Of a stretch of DNA of 64,000 nucleotides, positions 22,032 to 31,856 are shown in pieces. The translations under genes and the position numbers were made by a program. Every line of letters starts with the position of its first letter. Positions within the stretch are counted from its first letter, which is position 1. The stretch is from contig JAUIRK010000969.1 of NCBI GenBank assembly GCA_030549495.1, positions 558,001 through 622,000 of the forward strand, in the 5' to 3' direction. Below the pieces are notes generated by a model. That model did not search any database. It was not told the origin of the DNA and worked only from the letters and a program-made list of their open reading frames with translations. This DNA is from Nectonema munidae. Taxonomy: Eukaryota > Nematomorpha > Nectonematoida > Nectonematidae.

Positions 22032-24489
22032 CCCGTTTCCAATATTTTTTGGAAAAAAATTTCATCTCAATTTTTTGTTGTAGTAACTTCAAAGAGTTAA
22101 TATGATAAAATATAATTTAGAATTCAAAAAAGACATGTCACTTAAAGATGACGTTGGGATATGTGATGTGAAAAATTTATTTAAAAAACGTTACTTTTTC
22201 AATTGTGAAAAACTGAAACATTTCAAATGCAAGGCAACGTTGCATTTGATAAATTTATACTTTGCACTCTGAAGATGACTGTAAGCATATCTTGTTTTTT
22301 TCTTTACTGACTATGAAATGACCCATTTGATCATTCTTTATTTCATCCATAATTTTTTTGTTGAAAGGTAACTTTTCTTTTTTTTTAATTTTGAAGTTTT
22401 TGCCAAAGATTTAAGATAGGTTTGAACCACCGTTCTAGTAAAACAAAGAAAACTTTTTTTGTCATCTTTGTCTCTTCTTTTTTGCAGAATGTATGAGTTA
22501 AACATAGAAGACTGAATCAAAAATATGGCCAATGGAAACCACCATTTCTTAGATCTAATGCTTGGTCGATTACAAGATAATGCATAATTTTGTAAATCCG
22601 TTCCGCCCATGCCTCTATTATAATTTATAACAGCAGCTAGAACGTTAACATCAATCATTCTTTTGTCTTTTTGACTCCAACGTTTCTTTTTTTCCAAGCG
22701 ATGAATTCCAACCCAGTTTGAACCAATTGTTACAAGACCATTTATTATCCTTCCATCTTATAATTACTATTTCGTTTTTCTTTGACGTGCACCATGATTG
22801 GAAATCTCCTCTTTCGGCTTTCTTCATAATTCTTATAGGACAATTTCATAGTACCTGTCACAAAAAACTTTTTACAAGATAACTCTTCAAAAAGCTTTAA
22901 TGATGTGAAATAGTTATCCAAATATATATGATATTTCTGATATTTTGGAAGTCGATCCAAAAGTTCTAAAACAGTTCCAGCTCCTACACCAAATTCTTTT
23001 TATAAATGTTACCTTCTCCATTGGAACCTTGGTAGACTTTAAAGGTGATAAGATAGCCATCAAAAGAGTTCATGCACCATACTTTGTACCCGAACCTGAT
23101 GAGTTTTTGTCGCATTGCTTGTTTTATCTGGCATCCATACTTTCCAAAGTAAGGCACCATCGTTTCATCAACATCAACATCTTTTACGTTTGGACGCTTT
23201 TCAATAAATTTTTTGTTAGCATATTAATAATTGGACGAATTTTAGCACATTTGTGCTTTGGATCTTTGATATCAGGAGCATAAAAGTAAATATATTTAAA
23301 AATTTCATCGAATCTGTTTCTAGACATTGCACTTGTGATGGCTGTATTGTGGGTATCAGTCTCTAGTTCCCAATACATTCTACGGCTTCTACACTTGACA
23401 TAGCCACTGAGCAAAATAATTGGAAAAAAAACTTTGAGATCAGAATTTGAAAGCTTGAAGCCAAAATCTAGTTTTTTTCTGGGCATATTTTATACTAAAA
23501 TTGCAGATTAGATCTAATATATCATCGCAGAAAAAATACTTCTGCAGCTTCAACACATGACAAAGAATCGACAAAATTGTCTTCATAATTTTTATTCATA
23601 TAACTTGTTAATAATAAATTTTTTTCAATATCTCTTTCATGCCATTTATATGTCACTTTTTTACTACTTTGCCTTGCTGATTCAGTGAAATGGTCATCAT
23701 CATTGACATGATACACAACTTCAGCTTCCAGCCTTCTCTTAGAAAAGTTATCTATACTTTGATTTTCTTCGCAATCATCTTCTTCTCCTGAATCTTCTTC
23801 GGTCTCTTCATTGTCATTTGGTGGAGAAATATATATACTTACTTCCCTTCCTTCAGCACAAATTTCTTCAGATATATCACTTGCCAATACTAATGACTCA
23901 ACGCATGCTCGTTTTTTTTCTTTCAAATTTCGATAAATTTCATTTAGATTAGCCATTTAGAAACAAAACTCGAAAACGCACAATACAATTTTTCAAAAAG
24001 AGTGTGTGAAAGAGCTTTTAAATATACAAACGTGTGAGCAATATGTGAGAGCCAATAGCTGCAGGTCCCAGTGTACAAATGTAGTGAGGAATGAGTGTGA
24101 GCCTATCGATGTAGATCCCAGTGTTATCTAAAGATGACAGCAGTGATTGATCATCAATTACTTTCGCTATTTATGAGTGAGTAAATTTATATTGCTTCAG
24201 TGAAACAATCTAATACATCTTTTATGAAATTACAATGAAAAAACTATTGTTGCATGTATATTTATCGAATAAATTAATTTTACAAAAAGCGTGTGTGAAA
24301 AATAATTTTTTCTTCTACTTTCGAAAGTCATTCTTTAAAAAAGCATTACAATTAAATTATGAGATTTAGATGAACTTCATAACGTTTCCAAAACATAAAA
24401 TGAAAGATGTTTTTGAAATAAAAAAAATTTAGTGTGGAAAATAGTAAAATTATACGTGTCATTTATAGGTGACGTTGAGCGTTTACGGG
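22032..24489 (-). mobile_element. piggyBac element inserted at TTAA in a LINE
   Basis: It is flanked by TTAA on both sides (22028-22031 and 24490-24493). The ends read CCCGTTTCCAATA (left) and CCCGTAAACGCTC (right, complement), so only the first few bases are truly inverted, as in many piggyBacs. The 2,458-bp interior holds one transposase gene on the minus strand. Removing it at TTAA joins the two halves of the surrounding LINE in frame, which fixes both boundaries. Confidence 0.9.
22338..23956 (-). pseudogene. piggyBac transposase, broken
   Basis: The N-terminus (23956 downward, MANLNEIYRNLKEKKRACVE) is acidic, as in piggyBac. The catalytic domain follows: KLDFGFKLSNSDLKVFFPII, RMYWELETDTHNTAITSAMS, then VDVDETMVPYFGKYGCQIKQ (first catalytic Asp, about 23170), HIYLDNYFTSLKLFEEL (second Asp, about 22900) and VINYNRGMGGTDLQNYALSC (third Asp, about 22620), followed by KKWWFPLAIFLIQSSMFNSY. 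Stops near 23520 and 22960 and frameshifts near 23190 and 22720 make it non-functional; all three Asp codons are kept. Full length would be about 540 residues, normal for the family. Function: TTAA-specific cut-and-paste transposition. Confidence 0.9.
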
Positions 24490-25283
24490 TTAAGAGGTAA
24501 GTGTGAATTGCAGTGATATCTGGTGAGGTTGGTTGCTGATATGTATCTTGTGTGTAAGAGTTAGGAAGTCGTGTGGGTGTGTTTGTATTGATGATTATTG
24601 CGTTAGATTTATGTATAAGTTCATGTATATGCTCTCCTCTGTTATCAATGTAAGGTGAATACCATGTTTTGGAATGAGCGTTCACATCTCCCGCTATGAT
24701 GTTTTTATGTTAAATAATTCAAAATTTCTGCAGTGTAAAGGTTCTCAGTTACGTTTGGGTACTGTTGTGGTATGTATAAGTTGGCTATGTGGTAAGGAAT
24801 TTTGTTAATTAAAATTTGAAAAAGTTGATACTCTGTGAAGTTATTTGATATTTGTATATTTAACTCTGTGAATCTGATGTTTTGTTTGATGTATGTTATT
24901 AAACCACCTCCTTTTTTTTGGTCTGTCATGTCTTATGTGTGTGTAGTTTTCTAATTTCGGTGTTTTATGTCCTTATTTAATTTTGTTTCTTGAACTGTTA
25001 TGATGTCTAGAGAGTGTTGTTGGATAAGTTGTTCTAATTCTGTTAATTTGCTTTTAAGACCGTTGATATTTACTTGTAGTAGTGGGAATGTGGACTGCTG
25101 ATTGTGTATTGTGTGAAGTTTTTTGCCGCTAAGTCTTTTGTTATTGGGGTGAGAAGCTGAAATCTTTTGTGAAAATTGTGTTGGTTTTGCGTGTGTTGCA
25201 CATGTCCCGTTTGCGCTGTACTCTTTAAGTGAGATTTGTGTGCATTTGAGATGTAACCAGTCTGCTATGTTGTGATCGTGTCC
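24490..25283 (-). pseudogene. Jockey-like LINE ORF2, endonuclease part upstream of piggyBac insertion
   Basis: On the minus strand, 25319-24951 reads DHNIADWLHLKCTQISLKEY (a partial PHD/zinc-like W-x-H-x2-C motif, unusual ahead of the endonuclease), then LLQVNINGLKSKLTELEQLI and LDIITVQETKLN (APE endonuclease N and E boxes). The next frames read KKGGGLITYIKQNIRFTELN and, at 24685, MNAHSKTWYSPYIDNRGEHI (the D-x-N-A-H box) with NTPTRLPNSYTQDTYQQPTS and PDITAIHTYLL up to the TTAA. The enzyme nicks target DNA to prime reverse transcription. The 5' end is lost in the CCGAA repeat at 25284. At least two frame breaks are present. Confidence 0.75.
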
Positions 25284-25450
25284 AGGCATTTGGCCGAAAG
25301 ACAATTGGCCGACAGACATTTAGCCGAGAGTCATCTGACCGAATGGACATTTAGCCGACGTACATTTGGCCGAACCGACATTTGACCGAACCGACATTTC
25401 ACCAAACGGACATTTGTCCGAACTGACATTTGATCGAATAAACATTTAAA
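25284..25450. repeat. tandem array of 17-18 bp CCGAA units
   Basis: About nine diverged copies of a unit close to GACATTTGGCCGAAC are joined head to tail. The array starts exactly where LINE homology stops. The spelling (ACATTT-x2-CCGAA) resembles the units in the elements at 34934-35922 and 36943-37246, though those use CGCCCC. Confidence 0.75.
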
Positions 25451-25479
25451 TTAGATTTTAGATTTTAGAATTTAGAATA

Positions 25480-25900
25480 AACATTTAGTACAGTTAGAAT
25501 ATTGTTAGAGTTAGTTTTAGTATAGTTAGAAAATTGTTAGAGTTAGTTTTAGTATAGTTAGAATATTTTAGTTTTAGAGTTAGTGTTAGCATAGTTAGAA
25601 TATTGTTAGTTTTAGAGTTAGTATAGTTAAAATATTGTTAGTCTTAGAGTTGGTGTTAGTATAGTTAGAATATTGTTAGTTTTAGAGTTAGTATAGTTAG
25701 AATATTGTTGGTCTTAGAGTTGGTGTTAGTATAGTTAGAATATTGTTAGTTTTAGAGTTAGTATAGTTAGAATATTGTTAGTCTTAGAGTTGGTGTTAGT
25801 ATAGTTAGAATATTGTTAGTTTTAGAGTTAGTATAGTTAGAATATTGTTAGTCTTAGAGTTGGTGTTAGTATAGTTAAAAAATTGTTAGTTTTAACGTTA
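25480..25900. repeat. tandem array, 70-bp unit built of two 35-bp halves
   Basis: The unit starts TTTAGAGTTAGTATAGTTAG and repeats at 25611, 25681, 25751 and 25821 with exact 70-bp spacing and almost no divergence; earlier copies (25480-25610) are less regular. Each unit contains two related 35-bp halves ending TTGTTAG. It has no coding capacity. Confidence 0.85.
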
Positions 25901-25902
25901 GC

Positions 25903-25926
25903 GGTCGTTCACAATTGACGTCAACC
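25903..25926. repeat. solitary end of the GGTCGTTCACAATTGAC MITE
   Basis: GCGGTCGTTCACAATTGACG at 25902 matches the terminus of the MITE at 16154-16299. No partner end was found within the next kilobase, so this is a fragment or the end of a larger element that includes the hAT remnant at 26033-26461. Confidence 0.5.
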
Positions 25927-26032
25927 AATTTTTGTCAAATTTTGCCCCCCTCTTCCTCTCACTTTTAGTCTCTTTCAAGCTTCTTTCAATAGGCAATGAA
26001 ATTTGCAATAACGAAAAGTTTTTTGAGGTTTT

Positions 26033-26461
26033 CTATCTCTTCCATGTCCATTTTGAACATACACTTAGCCAGTGGTGTGTCTTTTGGATTCTTCTGTGCC
26101 TTGTATAATCGTTCACAGTTTCTATGGGAAACACTTCTTTGATGGATTTTAAAGGTTTCTTTTTTGAATGAATATAGCCCAAAACAAATTTTGATGATGC
26201 GTTTGCTTGTTTCTTGAAACTACAGCACCCGTTACATGTCACTTTCAATACTTGATTATTGGCATCTCTTATCCAATCAGCAAATTCCCTGGCATACGAA
26301 GCTTGAAAATTACCAGTGCGGTAATTTTTGCTCCCATGCTGAGCAGGCTCTTCTATATTTGTACATTTCATCTGAGAATCAGAAATGCAATGATCATCTG
26401 AATCACTGTCTTCATTTTGTCTCTTTGAGAAAAACTTAAGGAGTGTTTCTTGCCGCTTCAT
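26033..26461 (-). pseudogene. hAT transposase N-terminal remnant (KIAA1586/ZNF862-like)
   Basis: The frame from ATG at 26461 reads MKRQETLLKFFSKRQ, the N-terminal signature of the KIAA1586/ZNF862 type of hAT transposase, followed by FADWIRDANNQVLKVTCNGC, a degenerate zinc-finger region. From about 26120 the sequence no longer matches the family clearly. Only the first quarter of the protein remains. The assignment rests on the N-terminal block alone. Confidence 0.5.
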
Positions 26462-26639
26462 TTTAGAGGGTGACCAAAAAAATAAATTTAAAATTCGAAT
26501 TACACTTTTTAATAATAATTTATTTTTCAAATTCACCAACACAGTAAGGTCACTTTAAAAAAAATCACCAACACAGTAAAATCACTTTAAAACTTGAAAA
26601 AAACAAAAGAGTAGATGAATAAATGGATAAAAATAAGCG

Positions 26640-27565
26640 AATGATAATAAAAAATTTGCTGTGTTAATATTAATTTTAGGGACCGTTTTCATAAACTAAA
26701 GCAAAAGTGACGTGACATGTCTTCAAAGTCATGTGATGTAAGCAGAAGTTGCTACTATTTCCCCACAAACACGCAATAGCTGTTACATTAGAGTCTTATA
26801 CAAATAATAAGATGTTAGACAGCTACATCAAATACGTATGCATTACTAACTCTCGGTTCATTGCTTATCATATTTTTACCTTGTACTTATTGCAATTGTA
26901 TTTTTAAAAGTGGCTATTTTCATTATTGATCGCTAAAAATGGCTATTTTTTTAAATTTTCTACAGTACCATTATTGCAACTATGTTGTGAATTTTCTAAA
27001 AAAATGTAGGTACAAGTTCTGAACATGACGATGCATGCGTATTTGAAACAGCTGTCTAATATTGCATATGTCTAAGGCTTTAGTGTAACAGCTATTGTGG
27101 TGTTTTTCCACCCTTGGATTAATGGCTAGAATTGTCTAATTTTTTTCCCTAAAATAAAATCTGAAAGTTTTATAAATTTTTTGAAACTTTTCTACATATT
27201 AATGTGAACTAATTCTTTTAATATTATTTTTTAAGTACATGCTAGCCTAAATATTTAATTATTTATTTATTAACATTTTGTAATTTTTACATCCAGAGTG
27301 TTTAAGCTGATAATACTTTTTTTCTAAAGTAGTAAAAGGAAAAAAAGAAAATAAATAGACAAATTTAATTTTTATCTTTTTGACTTTTGTAAATATAAAG
27401 TAAAAAATATGCTAGAGTTCTTGAATATTGCATTTTTAAAAATGCAAAAATTTTTCGCTCAAATTTGGATAAAAATATTTTTCCCCATCTGAAAATTTTT
27501 CTAACTTTTGGTTCAAATTTCTGGCTGCACTAATAGTTAGTTCCTAAATTATTTTTGAATTTTAG
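26640..27565. other. AT-rich region with an imperfect inverted repeat, no gene seen
   Basis: CATGTCTTCAAAGTCATG and, further on, AACAGCTATTG/CAATAGCTGTTACA-type strings at 26775-26785 and 27085-27100, together with ATAGCCA/TGGCTAT blocks near 26920-26950, suggest an old palindromic element between about 26690 and 27130. The rest is A/T-rich. Upstream exons of the gene at 27566 could hide here but I cannot pick them out. Confidence 0.4.
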
Positions 27566-27763
27566 ATGAAGAAAGAAACTGGGAAAAAATTAAACAAAGT
27601 TAATTCTGAAAAAAGTCATATGATTAAATCAAAATCAATTAAAAAGATTAATTTAAAAAACGCTAAAAAAGTTGAAGAAAGCGATAAATCTTTTTTTTTG
27701 TTTGAAACATCTTCATTGAAGAAAAATATTAATAAAAAAGTAACAAGTCATCAAATCAAAAAG
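27566..27763 (+). CDS. penultimate exon of an unidentified host gene
   Basis: It is preceded by a polypyrimidine-AG acceptor (GAATTTTAG) and followed by a good donor (AAAAAG|GTATCA). The open frame (MKKETGKKLNKVNSEKSHMI ... SHQIKK) is lysine- and serine-rich, with no recognised domain, and continues in phase 0 into the exon at 27818. The composition is that of a basic, probably nuclear, disordered segment. I do not recognise the protein; the start of the exon is set by the acceptor and the ATG at its first base need not be a translation start. It could be a chance frame, but splice signals and phase agree. Confidence 0.5.
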
Positions 27764-27817
27764 GTATCAACTTTTTTTATATAATGTTATAGAATGTAAC
27801 CATATTTATTTTTTTAG

Positions 27818-27871
27818 CTTGCAACTTTATCCGATATTGATTCTATATCAGAAAGATTAGCTTCCTTTTGA
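27818..27871 (+). CDS. terminal exon of the same unidentified host gene
   Basis: After a 54-bp intron (27764-27817, GT...TTTTTTTAG) the phase-0 frame reads LATLSDIDSISERLASF and ends with TGA at 27869-27871. The short intron with strong ends, the kept phase and the stop soon after make this a likely last exon. Upstream exons were not found. Confidence 0.5.
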   Translation, partial: LATLSDIDSISERLASF

Positions 27872-27947
27872 TTTAAATTATATAAAATCTAGCAATTTTT
27901 TCAATTAAAGGTAATTAATTCATTTTATAATTTTATTATCTTAATAC

Positions 27948-28267
27948 CAGGGTTGTGGAGTTGGAGCGAAAATCCGACTGCTCGTACTTACAAAAATCCG
28001 ACTCAAATACTTGAAAACTTATAAATTTAACACCAACTTTTCGCTCCCGACTACGACTAAAGAAGCGTCACTCTTACAACATATTCTTATTAAAATTAAA
28101 CTATTTTCTCTTTATTTAAAATACCTAAGAAATAATTTTTACGTAATAATGATAATGTCTAAATTTATTTATGTTATTATAAAGTTAATAATAATGTCTA
28201 AATTTTATTAGATACCGAGTCCAACTTCTATCTCTTTTAAAATCTTCGACTCCGACTCACACCCCTA
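27948..28267. mobile_element. hAT MITE with GGAGTCGGAG-type ends
   Basis: A 320-bp element with ends CAGGGTTGTGGAGTTGGAG (27948) and CTCCGACTCACACCCCTA (ending 28267), inverted copies of the common 'GGTGTGGAGTCGGAG' type of hAT terminus. The flanks CTTAATAC and CTTAGCAC match at 6 of 8 bases, an eroded 8-bp duplication. There is no coding capacity. Related ends occur at 46883 and 51275. Confidence 0.75.
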
Positions 28268-28338
28268 CTTAGCACTATTTGTTGTACTGTTTGTATATTT
28301 TAATATCAGCATCAATCGTGTATTTAAATCATTTTTAA

Positions 28339-29588
28339 CCCTTATCCGGTGAAGATGAGTCCATTAGACTCACCAAGAGAAAATAATATTAATTAAAATT
28401 AAATCTATATATAATGTTGTTTCTATTCTTTCATAAGGATATTTTCTAAATAAAATATATATAAAAATCACAGACAGCATAATTGATTTTCTATGATAAG
28501 TTAGCATTTTGAATTCAAGTCCACATAGACATTGTTAAGTGTCTAACTTTTTTTTCTTTAAGTAATTATATGATTCATTGTTATTGTTTCTTTTTTAAAT
28601 TTTTAGTTTTATAAAAAAAAATTTATTTAAAATTTTAGTTTTATAATTGATAAAACTTATATGATTATAATTTTCATATTTTTTCAATTCCAATTTTAGT
28701 TTTTTGAAATTTATGTTTTTTATCTAAATTTTTGAATTTTACTTGAAATGAAAAGTTATAAAATTTGTGAAAAGGATATATCTTTTATAAATGTGATAGA
28801 TGAAGAAAGTGTTAATCCTGAATGCGTTATGCAAGACTCTTCTGATTCAGAAGTTAATCATGTATCAACATCAGAATGTGAAATAAGTGAAATATCAAAT
28901 TTTATTTATGAAGAATCATCGATAATTAATTTGATAATTATACTAGCAAAGACAATATACAGTTTGGTCAAAGATTCCATTGAATTGATCAAAAACAAGA
29001 AAATGTAATATTATAAAAGATAAAATAAATAAAGTTTGTCTCTCACCTGGAAAGTTATTAGGCGCGCCTTTAGAAGTTTTCTTATTGTTTTTATATGATA
29101 TTATTCTATCTTGTGTGGTAAAGTGTACCAAAATTGAAATGACTCGTGTACTAAACTTTAGCAAAAAAAGAAAATGTGAAAAATGTGATGACTTGGAAGT
29201 TAAAACTTTTGTTGAATTGCTTCTTTGTGCTGGACACTTAAAACAAAATAACACAAATTATGAAGTTCTTTGGAATAAAGTTTATGGTCCGCCAATTTTC
29301 AGAGCAACAATGAGTTTGGAAAGATTTAAAGTTTTATTAGGCTGTATAAGATTTGATGATAAAGTGTCTAGAAATGGGCGAAGAAAAAGAGATAAATTGG
29401 CGCCAATCAGAGATGTTTGGAATATGTTCAACAAAAACTTTTAAAAGTATTATCTTCCCGGTAAAAACTTGACAATAGATGAACAATTGATTTCATTTTA
29501 TGGCAGATGTCCTTTCAGACAATACATGCCGTCCAAGCCAGACAAGTATGGGATGAAATTATTTTGGATTTGTGATTCTGAGAACTTA
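28339..29588 (+). mobile_element. piggyBac element, 3'-truncated
   Basis: The left end is TTAA (28335-28338) followed by CCCTTATCCGGTGAAG and a subterminal palindrome (GAGTC-CATTA-GACTC). A transposase gene follows on the + strand and is cut at 29588, where Tigger sequence in opposite orientation begins. There is no right end. Confidence 0.75.
28748..29588 (+). pseudogene. piggyBac transposase, N-terminal half
   Basis: An acidic N-terminal segment (28748-29008) is followed, in another frame from 29085, by KTFVELLLCAGHLKQNNTNY, PPIFRATMSLERFKVLLGCI, RFDDKVSRNGRRKRDKLAPI and RDVWNMFNKNF. After a stop at 29442-29444 the same frame goes on with [20 protein letters not shown] (first catalytic Asp) and [19 protein letters not shown]. 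The protein ends there by truncation at 29588; the second and third catalytic Asp are missing. It belongs to a different subfamily from the piggyBac at 22032-24489 and resembles the one at 61252-62960 (shared LAPIRDVW / SKPAKYG blocks). Confidence 0.85.
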
Positions 29589-30075
29589 TTTAGCCATTTA
29601 GTGTCCACTGTCACGAATGCTTTGAAGTACATCTCCATCTCCTTTTGGCACACAACTTCCAGTCCATCCCTTAGCTCTTGCACTTTCTCGATCTCACATT
29701 CGACGTGGTAGGGAACGTTACTTTACTTGCGAAAACACTTTTGAATCGTCTTAAACCTGGCTTCTTTCCAGGATCGATCAACACAGAAGATATCCCGGAG
29801 AACATCGGTGCGCTACATGAGATCAGAGGCTGTTATTCCTGGCTCTTGCTCCATTTGATGGATCATTCCTCGTAGTTGTTATTTCCGCAACTTAAGCTTA
29901 AGCGCATTTATGATGCCTGGTCCATGGGTTGGGTGATTGATGTGGTGTTTCAAGGGAGGAAGTTTGATGTTCGACAACTGTACGTGGTGGTGGCAATGAG
30001 CATTGATGAGCTGCATGAGGATCTTTTCACATGGCCCCTTCATCTTCTTGTTGAGCATTCTCATGAGGATTTCAT
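29589..30075 (-). pseudogene. Tigger/pogo transposase C-terminal remnant
   Basis: On the minus strand, 30064-29879 reads HVQLSNIKLPPLKHHINHPT followed by GPGIINALKLKLRK, equivalent to the 'L.NI.L.FLPPNTTS..QP.DQGIINA.K..YRK' block of Tigger/jerky transposases. It continues as MIHQMEQEPGITASDL and SWKEARFKTIQKCFRK, the usual C-terminal 'W..V...TI.NCFRKAGF' block. A further tail (29683-29498 side) reads [20 protein letters not shown]. It contains stops and lies tail to tail with the truncated piggyBac. Catalytic Asp residues upstream are lost. Confidence 0.7.
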
Positions 30076-30431
30076 ATAGATCTACTCATTCAGGCTTTAT
30101 TGTTTGCATTATAGTCCACAGTGAGAGTCTCGCTTTCCTCATCTTCGCACTAGTCGCATAATCGATAAATAATAATCAATGGTCTAGATTTAATGATGTT
30201 TGTCACTGGTTCAAGGCTTGCCATCTTCACAAGTACAGTCGGAAACTGGTATAACATCTTGCAATATACCATGAATTTGGATATAACGTCGCAAATTTAT
30301 GGACCTAATAAAGGCCGCGAAATCGACAGTTACACCAAGCCACTAGCCTGTGATTCAATATATGTAGGCTTACATCGTTTGGTTCGTCAAAATGTCACTG
30401 AGTCGGAATGTTTTTCTTTTATATATATAAA
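30076..30431. other. unassigned segment between Tigger remnant and foldback element
   Basis: It is of more balanced base composition than its surroundings. A 97-codon + frame (30193-30486) shows no motif I recognise. It may be part of the Tigger element or an unrelated insertion. Confidence 0.3.
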
Positions 30432-30684
30432 TTATCTCCAACCCGTATATTACGATGATTCATCTCCAACCTGTATTCTACGATGATTCATCTCCAACCT
30501 GTATACTACAATGATTCATCTCCAACCTGTATACTACGATGATTCATCTCCAACCTGTATACTACAATGGTTTCTATTCCATGTACTAATGACTAGAGAG
30601 ACAATGTTCAATTTTATGTTCACATTCTGCTAGATGTAAGATTTGATATACCTCATTCGGGGAGACGATGCTACATAAGTTTAT

Positions 30685-30950
30685 TTTAAATATTATATTT
30701 GTCGAATAATCAAAGAATCGAAAAATGTTCAAATCAAAAAAATATTTATTCTTTTTAAATATATCATTGGCTCCCCTTACTTTTAAAATTGAAAGATAAA
30801 CCTAGTCTTTAATAATTAATTTTTATCAAATTATGCACATACAAAACTAAAAGTAAGTGGAGCCAACGATATAATTAAAAAGAATAAATATTTTTTGATT
30901 TGAACATTTTTCGATTCTTTGATTATTCGACAAATATAATATTTAAAATC
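30685..30950. repeat. long perfect palindrome inside the foldback element
   Basis: TTTTAAATATTATATTTGTC at 30685 is mirrored by GACAAATATAATATTTAAAA ending near 30950. About 100 bp per arm, including CATTGGCTCCCCTTACTTTT and its complement AAAGTAAGTGGAGCCAACG, surround a short spacer at about 30790-30845. It would form a stable hairpin. Confidence 0.85.
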
Positions 30951-31420
30951 GTGCAAATTGCAAAGTATAGGTAATAACTTTTGTAACATCGTATGAGGTA
31001 GCAAAATATGAACAGAAAGTTTGATATTTTTTGATTTTTTAAAGAATATTTTTCGATTCTTTGATTACAGAATTTTATTTTGATTATTTGACAAATATAA
31101 TATTTAAAATCGTGCAAATTGCAAAGTATATGTAATAACTTTTATAACATCGTATGAGGTAGCAAAATATGAACAGAAAGTTTGATATTTTTTGATATTT
31201 TAAAGAATATTTTTCGATTCTTTGATTACAGAATTTTATTTTGATTATTCGACAAATATAATATTTAAAATCGTGCAAATTGCAAAGTATAGGTAATAAC
31301 TTTTGTAACATCGTATGAGGTAGCAAAATATGAACAGAAAGTTTGATATTTTTTGATATTTTAAAGAATATTTTTCGATTCTTTGATTAAAGAATTTTAT
31401 TTTGATTATTTGATAAAATA
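30930..31420. repeat. tandem array, 160-bp unit, three copies
   Basis: Units start with GACAAATATAATATTTAAAA at 30930, 31090 and 31251, with a partial fourth at about 31410. Divergence is very low (single-base changes such as TATAGG/TATATG), pointing to recent duplication. The unit includes one arm of the adjacent palindrome. Open minus frames through it are by-products of the repeat. Confidence 0.85.
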
Positions 31421-31856
31421 TATTATTTAATATCGTGAAAAAATTGCAAAAATATAGGTAATAACTTATCTAACATCCTCTCCCCGAATGAGGTATATCA
31501 AATTTTACATCTAGCAAAATATGAACTGATAGGTTGGAGATAAATTATCGCGGTATACAGGTTGGAGATGAACCATCGTAGTATACAGGTATAATGTATA
31601 TAGGTAATAACTTATGTAGCATCGTCTCCCCGAATGAGGTATATCAAATCTTACATCTAGCAGAATGTGAACATAAAATTGAACATTGTCTCTCTAGTCA
31701 TTAGTACATGATAGAAACCATCGTAGTATACAGGTTGGAGATGAATCATCGTAGTATACAGGTTGGAGATAAATCATTGTAGTATACAGGTTGGAGATGA
31801 ATCATCGTAGAATACATGTTGGAGATGAATCATCGTAATATACTGGTTGGAGATAA

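Larger units (their letters stand above)
30432..31856. mobile_element. foldback-type element with 250-bp inverted arms
   Basis: The left arm (30432-30680) and right arm (about 31610-31856) are near-perfect inverted repeats. Each arm contains about five copies of a 28-bp unit (CATCTCCAACCTGTATACTA) followed by a unique part (ACTAGAGAGACAATGTTC and CTCATTCGGGGAGACGATGC). Inside lie a second palindrome (30685-30950), a 160-bp tandem array (30930-31420) and a partial third copy of the arm (31457-31610). No protein frame of substance is present. Long inverted arms with internal short repeats are the hallmark of foldback elements. No target duplication was found, so exact limits are not certain. 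Confidence 0.8.

Noticed and set aside
25284-25900. CRISPR-like array
   Set aside because: Units are contiguous without unique spacers and the genome is eukaryotic; it is an ordinary tandem repeat.
30923-31326. Two similar minus frames
   Set aside because: They are copies of the 160-bp tandem unit inside the foldback element, not related genes.
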